From contig NC_041019.1 of assembly GCF_004193775.1 (NCBI RefSeq), positions 17,641,020-17,705,019 of the forward strand: 64,000 nt of DNA. Reading direction: 5' to 3'. Each line of letters starts with the position of its first letter. The stretch's first letter is position 1. Under the pieces are notes generated by a model. That model saw only the letters and a list, made by a program, of their open reading frames with translations. It did not search any database and was not told the DNA's origin. The translations under genes and the position numbers were made by a program. The DNA is from Glycine soja. Taxonomy: Eukaryota; Streptophyta; Magnoliopsida; Fabales; Fabaceae. Below are positions 22,843-39,439 of this stretch, one piece after another.

Positions 22843-25800
22843 GGCAAAGACATCAAGAAGCAGTAATAAGCCTATCCCGCAAGCCTCTCCAACATCTGGT
22901 CCATGAAAGGCAAAGGAAAGTGGTCTTTCCTTGTGGCTTCGTTGAGTTTACGGTAATCGATGCATATTCTCCAGCCAGTGACAGTTCTTGTTGGGATTAG
23001 GTCACTCTTTTCATTCCGAATGATTGTCATGCCCCCTTTCTTTGGTACCACCTAGACAGGGCTTACCCAAGCACTATCGGAAATGGGGTAGATAAGCCCA
23101 GCCTCTAGAAGCTTAAGAACCTTTTTCCACACCTCTTCCTTCATTGATGGGTTGAGCCTTTTCTGGGATGTCTGACTGGTCTGTAATCTTCCTCCATCAT
23201 TATCTTGTGCATACATTAGGCAAGGATGATTCCTTTGAGATCTAATATATGACACCCTATTGCTTCCCTGTGTCTCTTGAGGACCTCTACCAACCTGTTT
23301 TCTTCTTCTGCTATGAGCTCACTGTTGATTACCACAGGTTTGGTCTCGTTCTCCTCCAAGAACACATACTTTAGGTGGTTGGGTAGGATCTTTAGCTCCA
23401 CCTTGGTCTTCTCGGATGGACTCCTGCTTTTCAATTTTTCAAAACTGGTCCCCCCTATAGGAATATTTTCTTCACAATCTAAGTCTTCCAAGCAAGCCCT
23501 TAGATCCTTCTCTTCTTCACTGGTTAGACAATCTACAACATTGATTAAAGCTTTCTCCAGTGAAGTTTCTGTAGTTGAAAGAGCACCAACGTCTTCTTTA
23601 TCGACCTCCTCCACCTTGAAGCACCTCTTATCTTCCTCTGAGTATTTGATTGCTTCAAAAAGGTTGAAGGTTACCTTTTGGTTGTCAACGCTCATTTCCA
23701 GATTTCCATTCCCTATATTTACCACACAGTTGACAGTCAGCATGAAGGGTCTACCTAGGATAAGAGGAATCTTCGTATCTTCTTCTATGTCCATGACGAC
23801 AAAATCCACCAGAAAAGTAAAGTTGCGGACTTTGACAAGGACACCTTCTACTACCCCGTGTGGTCTTGTGATTGATCGATCTACGAGCTGGAGCGTCATC
23901 TTGGTAGGGTCTATCTTCAAATTTCCAATTCTTCTACACATTGACAGGGGCATCAAGTTGAAGTTTTCCCCTAAGTCAGTGAGAGCCTTCCCTACTAACT
24001 CATTCCCTATGGTGCAAGGGATTGTCACGCTCCCAGGGTCTTTAAATTTCTTGGGTAGTTTCCTCTGTATCACCACACTATAGTTGCCTCATACCACAAT
24101 GCTCTCGTTGTCAATGTAATTCCCTTCTTGGTGAGGATGTCCTTCATGAATTTGGTGCAGAGCAGCATTTGCTGCAAGGCCTCCCCAAATGGCATGGTTA
24201 TCTCTAACCCCTTGAATATCTCCACGAAATGCTTGAAGTAACACTCCTTATTCTTCTTTGACGGCACTAAAGGATATAGGGGCTCCTTTAGAGGGGTTGG
24301 TGGCTCTTCTTTCCTAGCCTCTCGGGCTAGCTGGCTTTTGTTCTTAGAGGTTAAGACCTTATTCTCTTCTTCTTTCTCTTATTCCTTCTTCTCTCATTTT
24401 TCTGCCCTTCCTTCCTCAGACTGGTCTTTTTCAGCTTTCTCTCTTTCTCCTTGCGCTCTCTTCTGGCTTCTAGTCAACACTGCCCTACATTCCTCCTACG
24501 GGTTCTTCTCTGTGTTGGCTCCAAAGTTGCTAGTGGGTCTTTCAGCCATTTGTTTGTCTAATTGTCCCACTTGTATCTCCAGGTTCTTGATGGATGACTC
24601 TGTGCTCCTATAGTTGGACATGGATATCTGCATGAATTGATTTAGTGTCTTCTCAAGCTTGCTAGTTTTCTTATAAAGATCAACCCCTTGGTTGGAATTC
24701 TAGACGAGTTGACTTCTTTGCTCCTTATTGAACTGGTTCCCCGGATGATTCGTCCAGCTTAAGCCCTATGTGAAATTCCTCCCTTGGTTGAATCTTGGTG
24801 GTCCTCCTTTGTTGTAGCCTTGGAATTCATGGCGATTATGGGCTCCCAAGTAGTTCACCTCCCTGGAAGAATCTTCTTGGGCTATGCATTGCCCTGGCTC
24901 ATGTGCTCCACCATAGATGTGGCATCCCCCTATTTTCATGACTGAAGAGTGAGAGGGACTTACCGCTTGTAGTTGTTGAGGGAGCTTGTTGAGGGTCTCC
25001 GTCAAGGCCTCTATCTATCAGGCCAATAGCTTGTTTTGGGCTAGTGTTACATCTTGGGCTGCGAGTTCCAGAAGGCTTCTCTTTGTTGGCATGTATGCTC
25101 GATCATGAAGGATGGCATGATCATTGGCCGCCATGTTCTCTATTAGCTCCATTGCCTCCTTCGATGTCTTCAACATGATTTTCCCCTTGCGGATGTGTCA
25201 AGGAGTTGCTTTAACTGTGGTCGCAGGCCATATATGAAAATGTTTAGTTGCACTGGCTCACTGTACCCATGTGTAGGCGTCTTTCTGAGTAGTCCGTGGA
25301 AACGGTCGATCGCCTCGCTGAGCGATTCATCGGGAAGATGGAATGAGGATATTTCCATCTTCCCTTTGGTAGTCTTTAACTCTGGGAAGTATTTCTTTAA
25401 GAACTTTTCTACAACTTCCTCCCAGGTCCGTAAGCTATTTCCTTTAAAGGAGTGTAGCCACCTTTTTGCTTCCCCTGCCAAAGAAAAAGAAAAGAGATTG
25501 AGGCGTATGGCATTCTCGGGAACACTGGCTATCTTTATCGTGTTACATATTTCTATGTAGGTGGCGAGATGAGCATAAGGATCCTCATTCGGTAGACCGT
25601 GGAAGAGGTTTCCTTGTATCGGCTGTATAAGAGAGTAGGCATAAGATATGTTGATCGCTTAAACCTCCAACCTTGCAATGCTGGTGAAGAATTGCGGGTA
25701 GCAATACTAGAGTAGTCCTCTAGTGTTACTCGCCGTGCATGTTCCTCTTCTATTTGATAATAGCTTTGTGGAAAGGGTGGAGGTGAGGGTTGACTGCTCC

Positions 25801-25880
25801 TATGTATTTCTTGTTCTCTTCTTCTTCTTGTGTTGTTGTTGTTGTTGTTCTTCTTCTTCTTCTTCTTCTTCTTGCGACAT
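22843..25880 (-). pseudogene. Athila-lineage gag-protease-RT, truncated and decayed
   Basis: Minus-strand polyprotein remains of a gypsy element. Gag core at 25481-25170 (EEVVEKFLKKYFPE, GLLRKTPTHGYSEP, QLNIFIYGL). A knuckle-like CHIYGGAHEPGQC lies at 25005-24766. Protease at 24076-23216 has the active-site DLG (residue 34-36 of that frame) and a PLILGRPFM segment. RT start at 23255-22850 includes LLEAGLIYPISDSAWVSPV and, in another frame, the IDYRKLNEATRKDHFPLP motif. In-frame stops and frameshifts separate these parts. The RT stops at 22840, where the Ogre-like LTR begins, so the rest of pol should be beyond the nested insertions. A GAA/CAA repeat (25800-25880) lies near the presumed gag start. 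Confidence 0.85.
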
Positions 25881-26106
25881 TGTTATGCCTGCAAATGGCT
25901 TCAATTTCCAGATTTAGTGGAGCTAAATCTTTGGTTGCAGTTCTACCTCGTATACACAAAAACAAGCACTACCGTGCAAATTATAGAAGAAAAAATGGAG
26001 AAGAAAAAATAATGAATAAAATTTAAATTGTAAAATAAAGAATAAAGAATAAAAGAATTAATACTTACAAATTGAAAATGTATGGCAACCAAGTACGAAG
26101 ACAAAG
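25881..26106 (-). other. Leader between primer site and gag of the Athila-like element
   Basis: Short AT-rich non-coding stretch with no distinct feature. Confidence 0.5.
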
Positions 26107-26124
26107 TCCTCGGCAACGGCGCCA
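26107..26124 (-). other. Primer-binding site, tRNA-Asp type
   Basis: On the minus strand TGGCGCCGTTGCCGAGGA follows the LTR by a few bases. It complements the 3' end of plant tRNA-Asp with one mismatch, as usual for the Athila lineage (from memory). This fixes the orientation. Confidence 0.85.
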
Positions 26125-26130
26125 AAAACT

Positions 26131-27469
26131 TGTTAACAGTTTGGCAAGTGTACCAAAAGTCCAAGTGGTAAAGACTCGGAAGTCCAAGTGTCGATTTTCA
26201 CAAGAACTTTGTTTTGTACTTGTGTTGTATAATTTCCAATTTATAAGAGGAAAAGATAAGATGAGGTATGAAAGATGAATTTAAAAGAACAAGATAATAA
26301 ATATTAATAGAGAACAAAAAGAAATAGTAGGGAATTCAATGAGATGGGAATGCTAGGACCTAGCATGCCTTATTTGCCTAAAATGTATTATTTTTTATTT
26401 TTCTCTATCAATTAGGTGAATTTATCCTACCCACATCTATTAAAATACTTGCCCTTGATGTCTCACGATGACAAACCTATTTTACCTATCTATCTCCTAA
26501 ATGTCTTTGCAAAGATTCAATAGATAAAATGCATGAAGTTCTAATCCTAGATGCTTGCTTTGATGCATGGGCATAATGCAATCACTCTATGTCTAGCAAT
26601 GATTTTATTAAGATACATCTTCCTTTTAGTTCTATTAGAAATTACCATTTATTGAGCGATTAGTTCCTAAAACTGATGCATGCAAAACCTTCCTTGTATT
26701 CCTATTAAGGATTACCCTCTGTCGAGCACCTAACCCCCAAAATGATGCAAGGATGAATGATGCATGAAATTAAAAGTAAGAAAGGATGATAGGAAAGAAA
26801 ACACTTGTTGTATTGATAAATATGAAATGTACAATACATATTTTGGCTTTTTAGGCTTGTCAAGCCCTAACTAAGGGTTTAGCCTCTCATGGCCATAAGG
26901 GGCCTTACACTAGAAAAGGGGTATAGGAACTGATGGAGGAGAAGGGATGGAAAAAGGGAATAGAAAATGACGAAAAAGAAGAAAGAATTCCTTAAGGGAG
27001 AGTTCTCAGGCTTTAAGTGTGTATTAGAGTGCTTTGAGACTTAGTGTGTCTTTTCTCCTTGGATTGTCTCTCTTTTTATAGCTACTAGAGTGGACTTGGG
27101 CCTGCGTACTCGCGCTTAGCGCGCTCTGCTCGCTTAGCATGGGTGCTTGTATTCGTGCTTAGCACACGTTGCTCGCTTAGTGCGGGTGTCTGTATTCACG
27201 CTTAACGCGCATCTTCCTCGCTTAACGCCAGTGCTTGTTTTTGCGCTGAGCGCGTCTTGGGCTGGGCCTTTTTTCAGTTTTTTGCTATTTTCTTCATCTT
27301 TTAGCCTTTTAGTCCCTCCTTTTCAAATGTGCAAGCCATGAATAGGAAAAACATCAATTCATAACAATTAAGCATGAATAACTGCTAAATAATCATTTTT
27401 AAAGATATTTTCATTGTATTTTCACGATAAAAAGCAACTCATATTTAGCAGTTATTAGGGCGTGTGACA
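26131..27469 (-). repeat. 5' LTR of the Athila-like element
   Basis: Ends TGTTAACA (26131) and TGTGACA (27469), giving TGTCACACG...TGTTAACA on the minus strand. A reversed TATAAAAAG box is at 27073-27080. The stretch 27105-27260 has many CGCTTAGCGCG-type short palindromic repeats. The outer boundary was chosen from the TG...CA rule; no second LTR is available for comparison. Confidence 0.75.
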
Positions 27470-27809
27470 CCCTCTTTGGATATATGACACGACCCGTGTG
27501 ATGACAGTTGAATAACTCATTTTCCCGCCAAAAACATGGTATAAAGGCACCAAATGTTGGTATGATAACTAACTCTGATCCCATTGTTCCACCTTAAACT
27601 CTTATAAACATGAGTGTCAGAGTCTATGTAGGCACCCCAATGCCACCGTGTGATCACCTCATAAGCGTCGTGCTCCACCAGCAAAGGAATAGCCATTGTG
27701 ATCCAATTCTAACTCAGGAATTCTCCGTAAACCAGATCTCTTCCACTTGAATCGAACAAAATGTATTTTTAACTATATCATTTTAAAATTATTTTTAAAT
27801 TTCTAGGCT

Positions 27810-27814
<5 letters not shown>
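27470..27814. other. Unassigned intergenic sequence
   Basis: No gene, repeat or element end is recognised here. Confidence 0.4.

Positions 27815-27840
<26 letters not shown>
27815..27840. repeat. TA microsatellite
   Basis: Uninterrupted TA run adjoining the left end of the foldback element at 27841. Confidence 0.95.
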
Positions 27841-28477
27841 CGATGACTATTATGAGAGTTACCATCTTATATGAGAATGAAAATAGTCAATTTTAACCAT
27901 TAGATTAAAATTGAAGGCTTATATTAAAAATAATTCTAAATTCAAATAAAAACCTCATGTAATCACAAAATTTATAAAAGATTCATCAAACAGAAAATCA
28001 AATATATAATTTATCATGTCCAAATATATATAAAACCTATCATCACCATTATGATCACCAATGCATCACCACCACCACCACCATTGTCATGATCACCATC
28101 GGACGTTGTCACCTAACATCATTGTTGTTATCGTTGTTGCCCCTGTCGTCGCGACGAGAACAACAATGACAAGAGTCATGTTGATGACAATGTGTGGTGG
28201 TCATGGTAGGAGTAGCGACAGTGACATCAATTATGATGGTCATGGTGGTGGTTATAGTGGCGATGATGTTCATGATAGTGGTGGTGGTCATGATGGTGAT
28301 GATGAGTTTGAGATATTTAAAAATATGATTATTAAATTTTTTAAAGATTTATTAGTTATATGAAATTTTTATTTGAATTTAAATATTTTTAATCTAGACC
28401 TTTCATTTTAATCTAATGGTTGAATTAAAAGTTCTCATTCTCATATAAGATGTCAATTCTCATAATAGTCGTCCTAT
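27841..28477. mobile_element. Foldback MITE with CAC/CAT-rich arms
   Basis: The outer ~75 bp are inverted repeats (GACTATTATGAGAGTTACCA left; GACTATTATGAGAATTGACA right, reversed), continuing through ACCATTAGATTAAAAT. Further in, the left arm is rich in CAC/CAT (28030-28190) and the right arm in GTG/ATG (28195-28310), so much of the 637 bp can fold back. TA microsatellites border both sides, consistent with a TA target. There is no transposase. A His-rich ORF (28061-28363) is a by-product of the trinucleotide repeats. Confidence 0.8.
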
Positions 28478-28514
28478 ATGTTTGTGTGTGTGTGTATATA
28501 TATATATATATAAA
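28478..28514. repeat. TG/TA microsatellite
   Basis: TGTGTG run followed by TATATA between two MITEs. Confidence 0.9.
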
Positions 28515-28680
28515 ATGAGGAAGGATCAAGTTACTCTAAGAGTAACCTTTTAAAGTTACTCTTCATTTTCAATGTTTTTTTCTTCTTGAAATTTAATGGT
28601 TAAAATTCAAGAAAATGAATTGTGACGATGAGAAGTAACTCTCTTAGAGTTATTCTTGGAGTAACTTGATCCCTCCTCAT
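28515..28680. mobile_element. Short MITE, ~166 bp
   Basis: Inverted termini: ATGAGGAAGGATCAAGTTAC on the left and ATGAGGAGGGATCAAGTTAC on the right (reversed), extending through CTC-AGAGTAAC. Bordered by TATATA on both sides. Non-coding. Confidence 0.82.
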
Positions 28681-28708
28681 ATATAATATAATTGATTCTT
28701 AGAAAATT

Positions 28709-30265
28709 TGATAAATACCCAATTTAGTCATGGAATTTGTAATGTGTTGACACTTGGATCCCTGAATTATGAAAAATTAAATTTTTGTCCCTCAATTTGT
28801 AAAAAGTGCAACAAATTCATCCCATTGTCTATTTTTCTTTTAAATGAAACGACCAAACCTACGTGGCATTATTGGACATAATTGACAGCGAAAATTTTGC
28901 TTTGTTTGCTGTTGACTCAGATGAGCAAAATTGCCATATGAAAATTTGAAGGACTATTTTGTCAAGAGATTTTGCTTCCCTTTTTACTACATGGGAAATA
29001 CTGAAAGGGGTCAACATTTGTTACCCATTCTCACCAATTCAAAAAAGAAAAAAAAAGTCCATTCTCTTTTGTTTCCCTCTCTTCTTTCTTCCATTGAGAT
29101 TTTTCTCTAAAGAGAAAAAATGGCCAGAGCTTCTAGAAAATCAAGAACCGTAGTAATTGGATCCTTTTCCTCCACCCCTAGATTCTGCAACTCTCACTCT
29201 CCATCATCTTCTTCTTCATTAGCTTTCGCCTTTTGCACCTCTAGCTTCACCTCTCGCTCTTCCACCTTCTTTCATCACTCTTCCTCTCTGATACGTGTCA
29301 ACCTCTACAGTTCCTCCATTCAATTCTCCCTTGATCGTTCAATTTCTCCGAATCAGTTCATCTCAGTTGCACTATGAATCAACGCCTCAAGGCATAACAG
29401 TAGCTCGCATCATCAGTAGGTGCAGACCTGCATGTGCTCACCTACGACACACCCTGGCTTCTTTCACTGCAGCTTCCACAGAAGAGTCGCGCGTCTACAT
29501 CATACTCGCTGCACCACCTCAGCATGCACAAATCTGCGATGACAAACTCGCTCATGAGAATTTGACATCAAAGGAGATCTCATGAAGTGAGCTCCCACTA
29601 CGTTGATTCGATCTTCCTCACACAAGCATAGAAGGTGAGGGGACTTTCACTACAGATGGAGGCGACAATAGATCCAACATAAATGGTTTGAGATCTAATG
29701 GATGCACAAATGATTTTGAAATCCAAACGAAAACTAATTATGTGCTTCATCTTTGTGTTTGCGTGTATTTTTGTGTATATAATACAAAACTTATATTATT
29801 CAATTGCAGCCATTGTTGGCCATTCTTGGAGCTTATGAACCTAATTTCATGGAAAACAATTTTGATTAAAATTGTAAAATATTCAACTAATCCTCAATTA
29901 AAATTCAAAACTATAAGTCAAACTTTTGTTTAGATTAGGGGAGAAGAAGTAGTCATCTGATTTAAACGGTTAGATTTTTTCATGATATAAAAGAAGGATA
30001 TTTCAAGTTTCATGATAAATTAGTGCTTTGAAATTTCTAATAATATTTTAGTTCATCCAAGTTAGTAGGATACACAACAAAATTTTGACCGTCAAATACA
30101 TTCAACAATGACATGCAAGTCTAACTATTGTTTAATAGAGAAAATAACGGTGTGACGAATTTATCATATTTTTTACAAATTAAGGAGTAAAATTTTATTT
30201 TTCTATAATTCAAGGACCTTAGTATCAACGCATTACAAATTAAAAAACCAAATTGGAATTTACCC
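28709..30265 (+). mobile_element. Pack-MULE-like element carrying a gene copy
   Basis: Long terminal inverted repeats of about 140 bp (28709-28845 and 30120-30265, sharing AATTTGTAATG-GTTGA and CTCAATTTGTAAAAA-type blocks) flank 1.3 kb. The 9-bp sequences outside are TAGAAAATT (28700-28708) and TAGAAAACT (30266-30274), 8 of 9 matching, the duplication length of Mutator-like elements. No transposase is visible; instead it holds a decayed serine-rich protein gene (29120-29480). The right end is about 490 bp upstream of the PP2A start codon. Element class is inferred from TIR length and duplication size. Confidence 0.78.
29120..29480 (+). pseudogene. Captured plant serine-rich protein gene copy
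   Basis: The frame from ATG at 29120 encodes a Ser-rich protein (SSSSSLAFAFCTSSFTSRSS, then RVNLYSSS and FSLDRSISPN) ending at 29377. About 50 bp further, in another frame, 29426-29480 encodes TCMCSPTTHPGFF, which I recognise as the C-terminal signature of a small uncharacterised plant serine-rich family (usual form CMCSPTTHPGSFRC). So nearly the whole CDS of roughly 120 codons is present, broken by a frameshift and an early stop. It lies wholly between the inverted repeats of a MULE-like element. Function of the family is unknown. Confidence 0.78.
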
Positions 30266-30274
30266 TAGAAAACT

Positions 30275-30751
30275 TCATTTTCTTGTCATTTATTATGGAT
30301 TTGAATTTCTTTTTCATTTTTCTATTTGTTCTCCGGCTGGCAAGGATCCTGACCCTCAACCCCTCTCCTCTCTCACTCCCACAAATACAAATATTAAATT
30401 AACAATTAAATTATTATTTTTCATTTTTTTAGAAATATAAATGTTTTTTTTTTTTTTTTATGTCTCTGTCTGACTGAGAAACACCAAGCCGAGGAGACGA
30501 AGAGACAAAGAAAAGGCACACACACCAGCCGTGGAAATGAATGAATGATTGAGAAACCAAATCAAACCACGCCAGCTTCAAAACGCTGCGTTTCACTCCC
30601 GTCCTCGCGTCGCTCCCAAACCCTAATCCTATCCGCGGCATTCCTCTGGTCGCCGTCGTCACCGTCCCGGTCGCGCCAACCGCCGCAACCCGAAGAAACC
30701 GAATCGATCTGAGAGAAGGTGCGATCTCGGAGGTGGGAGCCAAACGAAACG
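30275..30751 (+). promoter_or_regulatory. PP2A promoter and 5' leader
   Basis: Lies between the MULE-like element and the PP2A start codon. TATAAAT at 30436-30442, a T-run at 30444-30459, and CT-rich sequence around 30350-30380 are visible. The transcribed leader probably begins soon after the T-run; exact start not determinable. Confidence 0.5.
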
Positions 30752-35744
<4,993 letters not shown>

Positions 35745-36062
35745 CTTCATTTATCTGCCTGTTTGTAGTTACTGCTTTCTGCCATTACTGTAGATGTGTC
35801 TTTAAGGAAAGGAGTTTTACTGTGTAAGTGGAGGGTGGTCATCAACATAATTCTTTCTTTCGGAGTTTACCTGTTGCTGCTGCCGCTGCCTTATCTGTAC
35901 AAGAAACCAATAGAACTGACACATGCCACCAATTGGGGTTGTTGTATATTTTTGGGAGGAAGCAGCGTAACATGGTATATCTTTTCTGTAATCCTTTTTC
36001 TTTTCTTTAAATTAAATCTCAAGTTAAAGAGCAGATTTTTGAGTCCTGACAATGATGCCTAA
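35745..36062 (+). other. PP2A 3' untranslated region (extent uncertain)
   Basis: Downstream of the TAA at 35742-35744. Contains a GCTGCTGCCGCTGCC stretch (35876-35890). No clear polyadenylation site could be fixed, and a small ORF here is not considered a gene. Confidence 0.45.
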
Positions 36063-38702
36063 GGTTTTTTGAGACTTTTGATGATGCCAAATGAAAGTGC
36101 AGGTTTTCATTTTTCATGATTAAATTATATCATGGTAGAGGGGGGTTGAGTAGGGACGGTGCATCGAGACTTAATGATTAGGAACCTAAGGTTTTTTTTT
36201 GAGCCAATTCCCTGCGGTTATGCTGTTTCCCATTTCGTTGTTGAATTCCTTTTATGCTGAACTGAGGCTACAGGGTTTATCAAATTTATGATCGTATCAA
36301 ATTGTGGGTTAACATGCCAAATTCTTCGGAGGGTATTAGGGTATGTATATGAGTGTGGATATAGATTTAACAAGGAGATTGCTATTTACACACTTTTTTA
36401 CTCTTTACACCTAATTTTTTTGGACATTTTAAAATACCCAAAACACCTTGCCCTCACCACTCCCTCACGGCCCTTCTAACCTCCCTGTCGCCCCCTTCTG
36501 GTGTGTGCTACGTGTCTCAGCCTATGTTTGCCACCGTAAGTGTCGTGTTTGAAACAACTAAAAGTACAGCAGAAAGATCGAGCTTATGTTGCATGTTTCT
36601 AGAAAAATATTTAAGTGAATGGGGACACGAAGCCATAATTATGGTCGTGCTGATGGAAGAAGAGTGAGCAAGAGTTGGAGGGAAGGACTGAGACGGAGAC
36701 AGAGAAACGGGAGTTAGAGAAGGACCATTGGAAACTAGTTTATGAAGTTTTTAAATTACGAAAGTTTTGTTTTTATAATGTAGCTATTGGTTTCCGTAAT
36801 ATAATATAATTTTTTTTACGTGTTTACATAAACTAGGTTGTGTAAATTTACATTATAAAAATGAGTTTCTACTGTGTAAATTTTTACATGATGGAAATAG
36901 TTTAGACTTTAGAGTATGGGTTTGTTATTTTTACACAAACAGTTTGATAATCAAGTAACTAACAAAATGTACAAAGCTCTGGCAAAAATATATCTATAAG
37001 AGGATTATTCAGATATAAATAAGTGATCATGATATTACATATAGAAATAGTGTTACCAATAATTTTTCAATACACTTGTAATGTTTATGTTGATTTGAGT
37101 TGAAATATATTTCATTGGACTCGCTAAACTTATCGTTGATCTTTTTGAATTGACTATAACCAAAATTCCATTTTTGACCAAACGCTTGCATATTAAGTTT
37201 CCACCAATGATCAACGACAAAGGAAATCTCTATTCCCCAATTTTTCTGCTCGAGTAATCAATCACTTGTACGATGTACTTGTCCTGACCCCGTCTTATAA
37301 ATTATAATGGTGTAGCAAGTGTGAACAGAGCTTAAACTATAAATTGGATATGCATAATGGAAAACACTGATCAAGGTTGCCTTTGGGTCCATTGCAATTC
37401 AACTAAATAACAACTTAAGATAATTATTCCGCGCGTCTAATTTTTCATTTTGAATTGAATCTAGATTCTAACTTAATCTTTAACCAAGTTGTTATATTGA
37501 TGAATTTAGTTCCCTTTATTCATTCGTCAGTCCTAAATCCTAATTAACTTAAAGAACAATTTCTGTGGTTGTGGCCTCTAGGCCCAAATTCGTTTTGTGC
37601 CAAAATAATGTCCCCCCCTTACAAAGAAAAAAAAAACATAAAATATAGAGAAACATATGATCCAAGTAACACTTGATTCTGTTGGAATCCTTTGCTTTAG
37701 TTTGTTATCCAATGCAACTTGGAATCCATTGCAAGACCCCACAGCTCATCAACAGTGTTATTATAGCATAACAAGCTAAGTCAGGATAACTTGTCTTTAG
37801 AATCACAAACCTGAGCTGGTAAAAAATTATACAAAGCAATTTACAAACAGGGTCAAATGTGCTCAGCTGATCAAATAAAAATTTATTAACGAAAAATAAC
37901 AACTAATATTCATTGGTACATGATTAAATGTACTCATTTCTATATATATATGCTTAATTAGGAAAAAACATAATAAAAGCTCTTGTCATTTGTGAGCATT
38001 ACTGATGATAAACATCTATCCCAAAATAAGGTGAAAAAAAAAACAAGTATAAAGAGAAAGTGATAAATATGATAATTAATATAATGAAAATAGAAGAAAA
38101 TAGGAAGAAATGGGATTGAAGAGAAAGTGACATATTGTTCATAATTTTTCTTTAGACATTGAGAGCAATTTGAAATCACCACGCAAGATCCACACAGTAT
38201 TGATTCCGACATAGACATTGGTCCTCGAAGGATAGGTTTGATTGATCTGATGAAGTTGATAGAAAGAAGAACTTGGGGAAACAAACAAACGAAAGAAAGA
38301 AAAAAAAGCATTGATAGATATTAGAATCTCAGTGTAGTCTTTCGTGAGAGCGGCACGTGTCTTGTGTGGGCCGGCACAAAATGCATTTGATCCATGGGGG
38401 AAAACAAGGACGATTCGAGAAGTTAAGGCCAGAAGGAATCAATGCTTTAGTTGCTTTCTTTCGCTCTCCGAAAGATGATAACGGGTTCACAAAGAGATCA
38501 AAGATAGTTCTCACCACTTAAAGGAATGCACGAGCAAGGGCTTGAATATTACACAATTGCATTAGGCCACGAAAAAAATTAAGGAAATTGAACACTAGAT
38601 GACACTTCATGATGTGCAAAGACAAAGGCCTCTAAACGTACGTGTGTTCAATAGGATCGGCCAAATAGTTATGTTTTGTCAATGTGTCTTGTTTGATTGA
38701 TT

Positions 38703-38705
<3 letters not shown>
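36063..38705. other. Unassigned intergenic region
   Basis: 2.6 kb of AT-rich sequence with only short, low-complexity ORFs on either strand. No element ends, RNA gene or conserved protein segment recognised. Confidence 0.4.

Positions 38706-38760
<55 letters not shown>
38706..38760. repeat. Long TA microsatellite
   Basis: About 27 TA units adjoining the left end of a MITE. Confidence 0.95.
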
Positions 38761-38763
<3 letters not shown>

Positions 38764-39048
38764 GACAGTGAGAGGAGTGTTTTATTATGAGAGATGAGAG
38801 GATTAAATAACAATCTTTAAATCAAAATAGAAGGTACATATATATTTAATTGCTAATTAAGACTATACGTGTATTTAATATTGGCTCTCTCACGCGCAAT
38901 GCTTTTCAACACTTTTTGGGTTTTTTTAGCCAATACTACGTGTAGTTTTAATTAGCAATTAAATCTGGACCTTCTATTTTGATCCAAAGGCTACTATTTA
39001 ATTCTCTCATCTCTCATGATAAAACACTCCTCTCACCTGATATGCCCT
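38761..39048. mobile_element. MITE with long inverted repeats, ~288 bp
   Basis: Termini share GTGAGAGGAGTGTTTTAT, ATGAGAGATGAGAG, ATTAAATA and ATCAAAATAGAAGGT in inverted order, so nearly each half is an arm. TA microsatellites border it (38706-38760; 39050-39062), consistent with a TA target. Non-coding. Confidence 0.85.
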
Positions 39049-39439
39049 ATATATATATATATACATGCAAGGGTAAGCAGGTAATTTTTCTCCTTACTTG
39101 TTACTTCTCCTAGGTCTTCCTTAGAAATCTGGTGTTTGATAGTCTAAAGGGAGGGATACCTATAAAAAGGTACTTCAACGCTCAAGTCAAATTTGGAACG
39201 AAAGTAATAAATAAGTATTAAATACGTATCAACAGGATCTTATCTCGATATTTTTGTAACTATTTATACATATCTTAGTGGGCCTTGGACCCATAGACCC
39301 TTACATGTCATTACCACTTTAAGTAATATACTCTTAATCACCATTAAAGATTTTTAAGTCATTCTTATTATCACACTTGTTATAATGATGATGATTAGGC
39401 TGTCTAAGGAGGCCAAATACTCAAAAACGTTAAAAGGTG

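Noticed and set aside
23277..24083. 268-codon plus-strand ORF
   Set aside because: Antisense shadow of the Athila-like protease frame on the minus strand, Ser/Thr-rich as expected.
25750..25965. Poly-Arg/Thr ORF and its poly-Leu/Phe counterpart
   Set aside because: Both are frames of the GAA/CAA simple repeat near the Athila-like gag start.
28061..28363. His-rich ORF
   Set aside because: Arises from CAC/CAT trinucleotide tracts inside a foldback MITE.
35796..36062. 88-codon ORF after PP2A
   Set aside because: Lies in the probable 3' untranslated region, with no recognisable motif.
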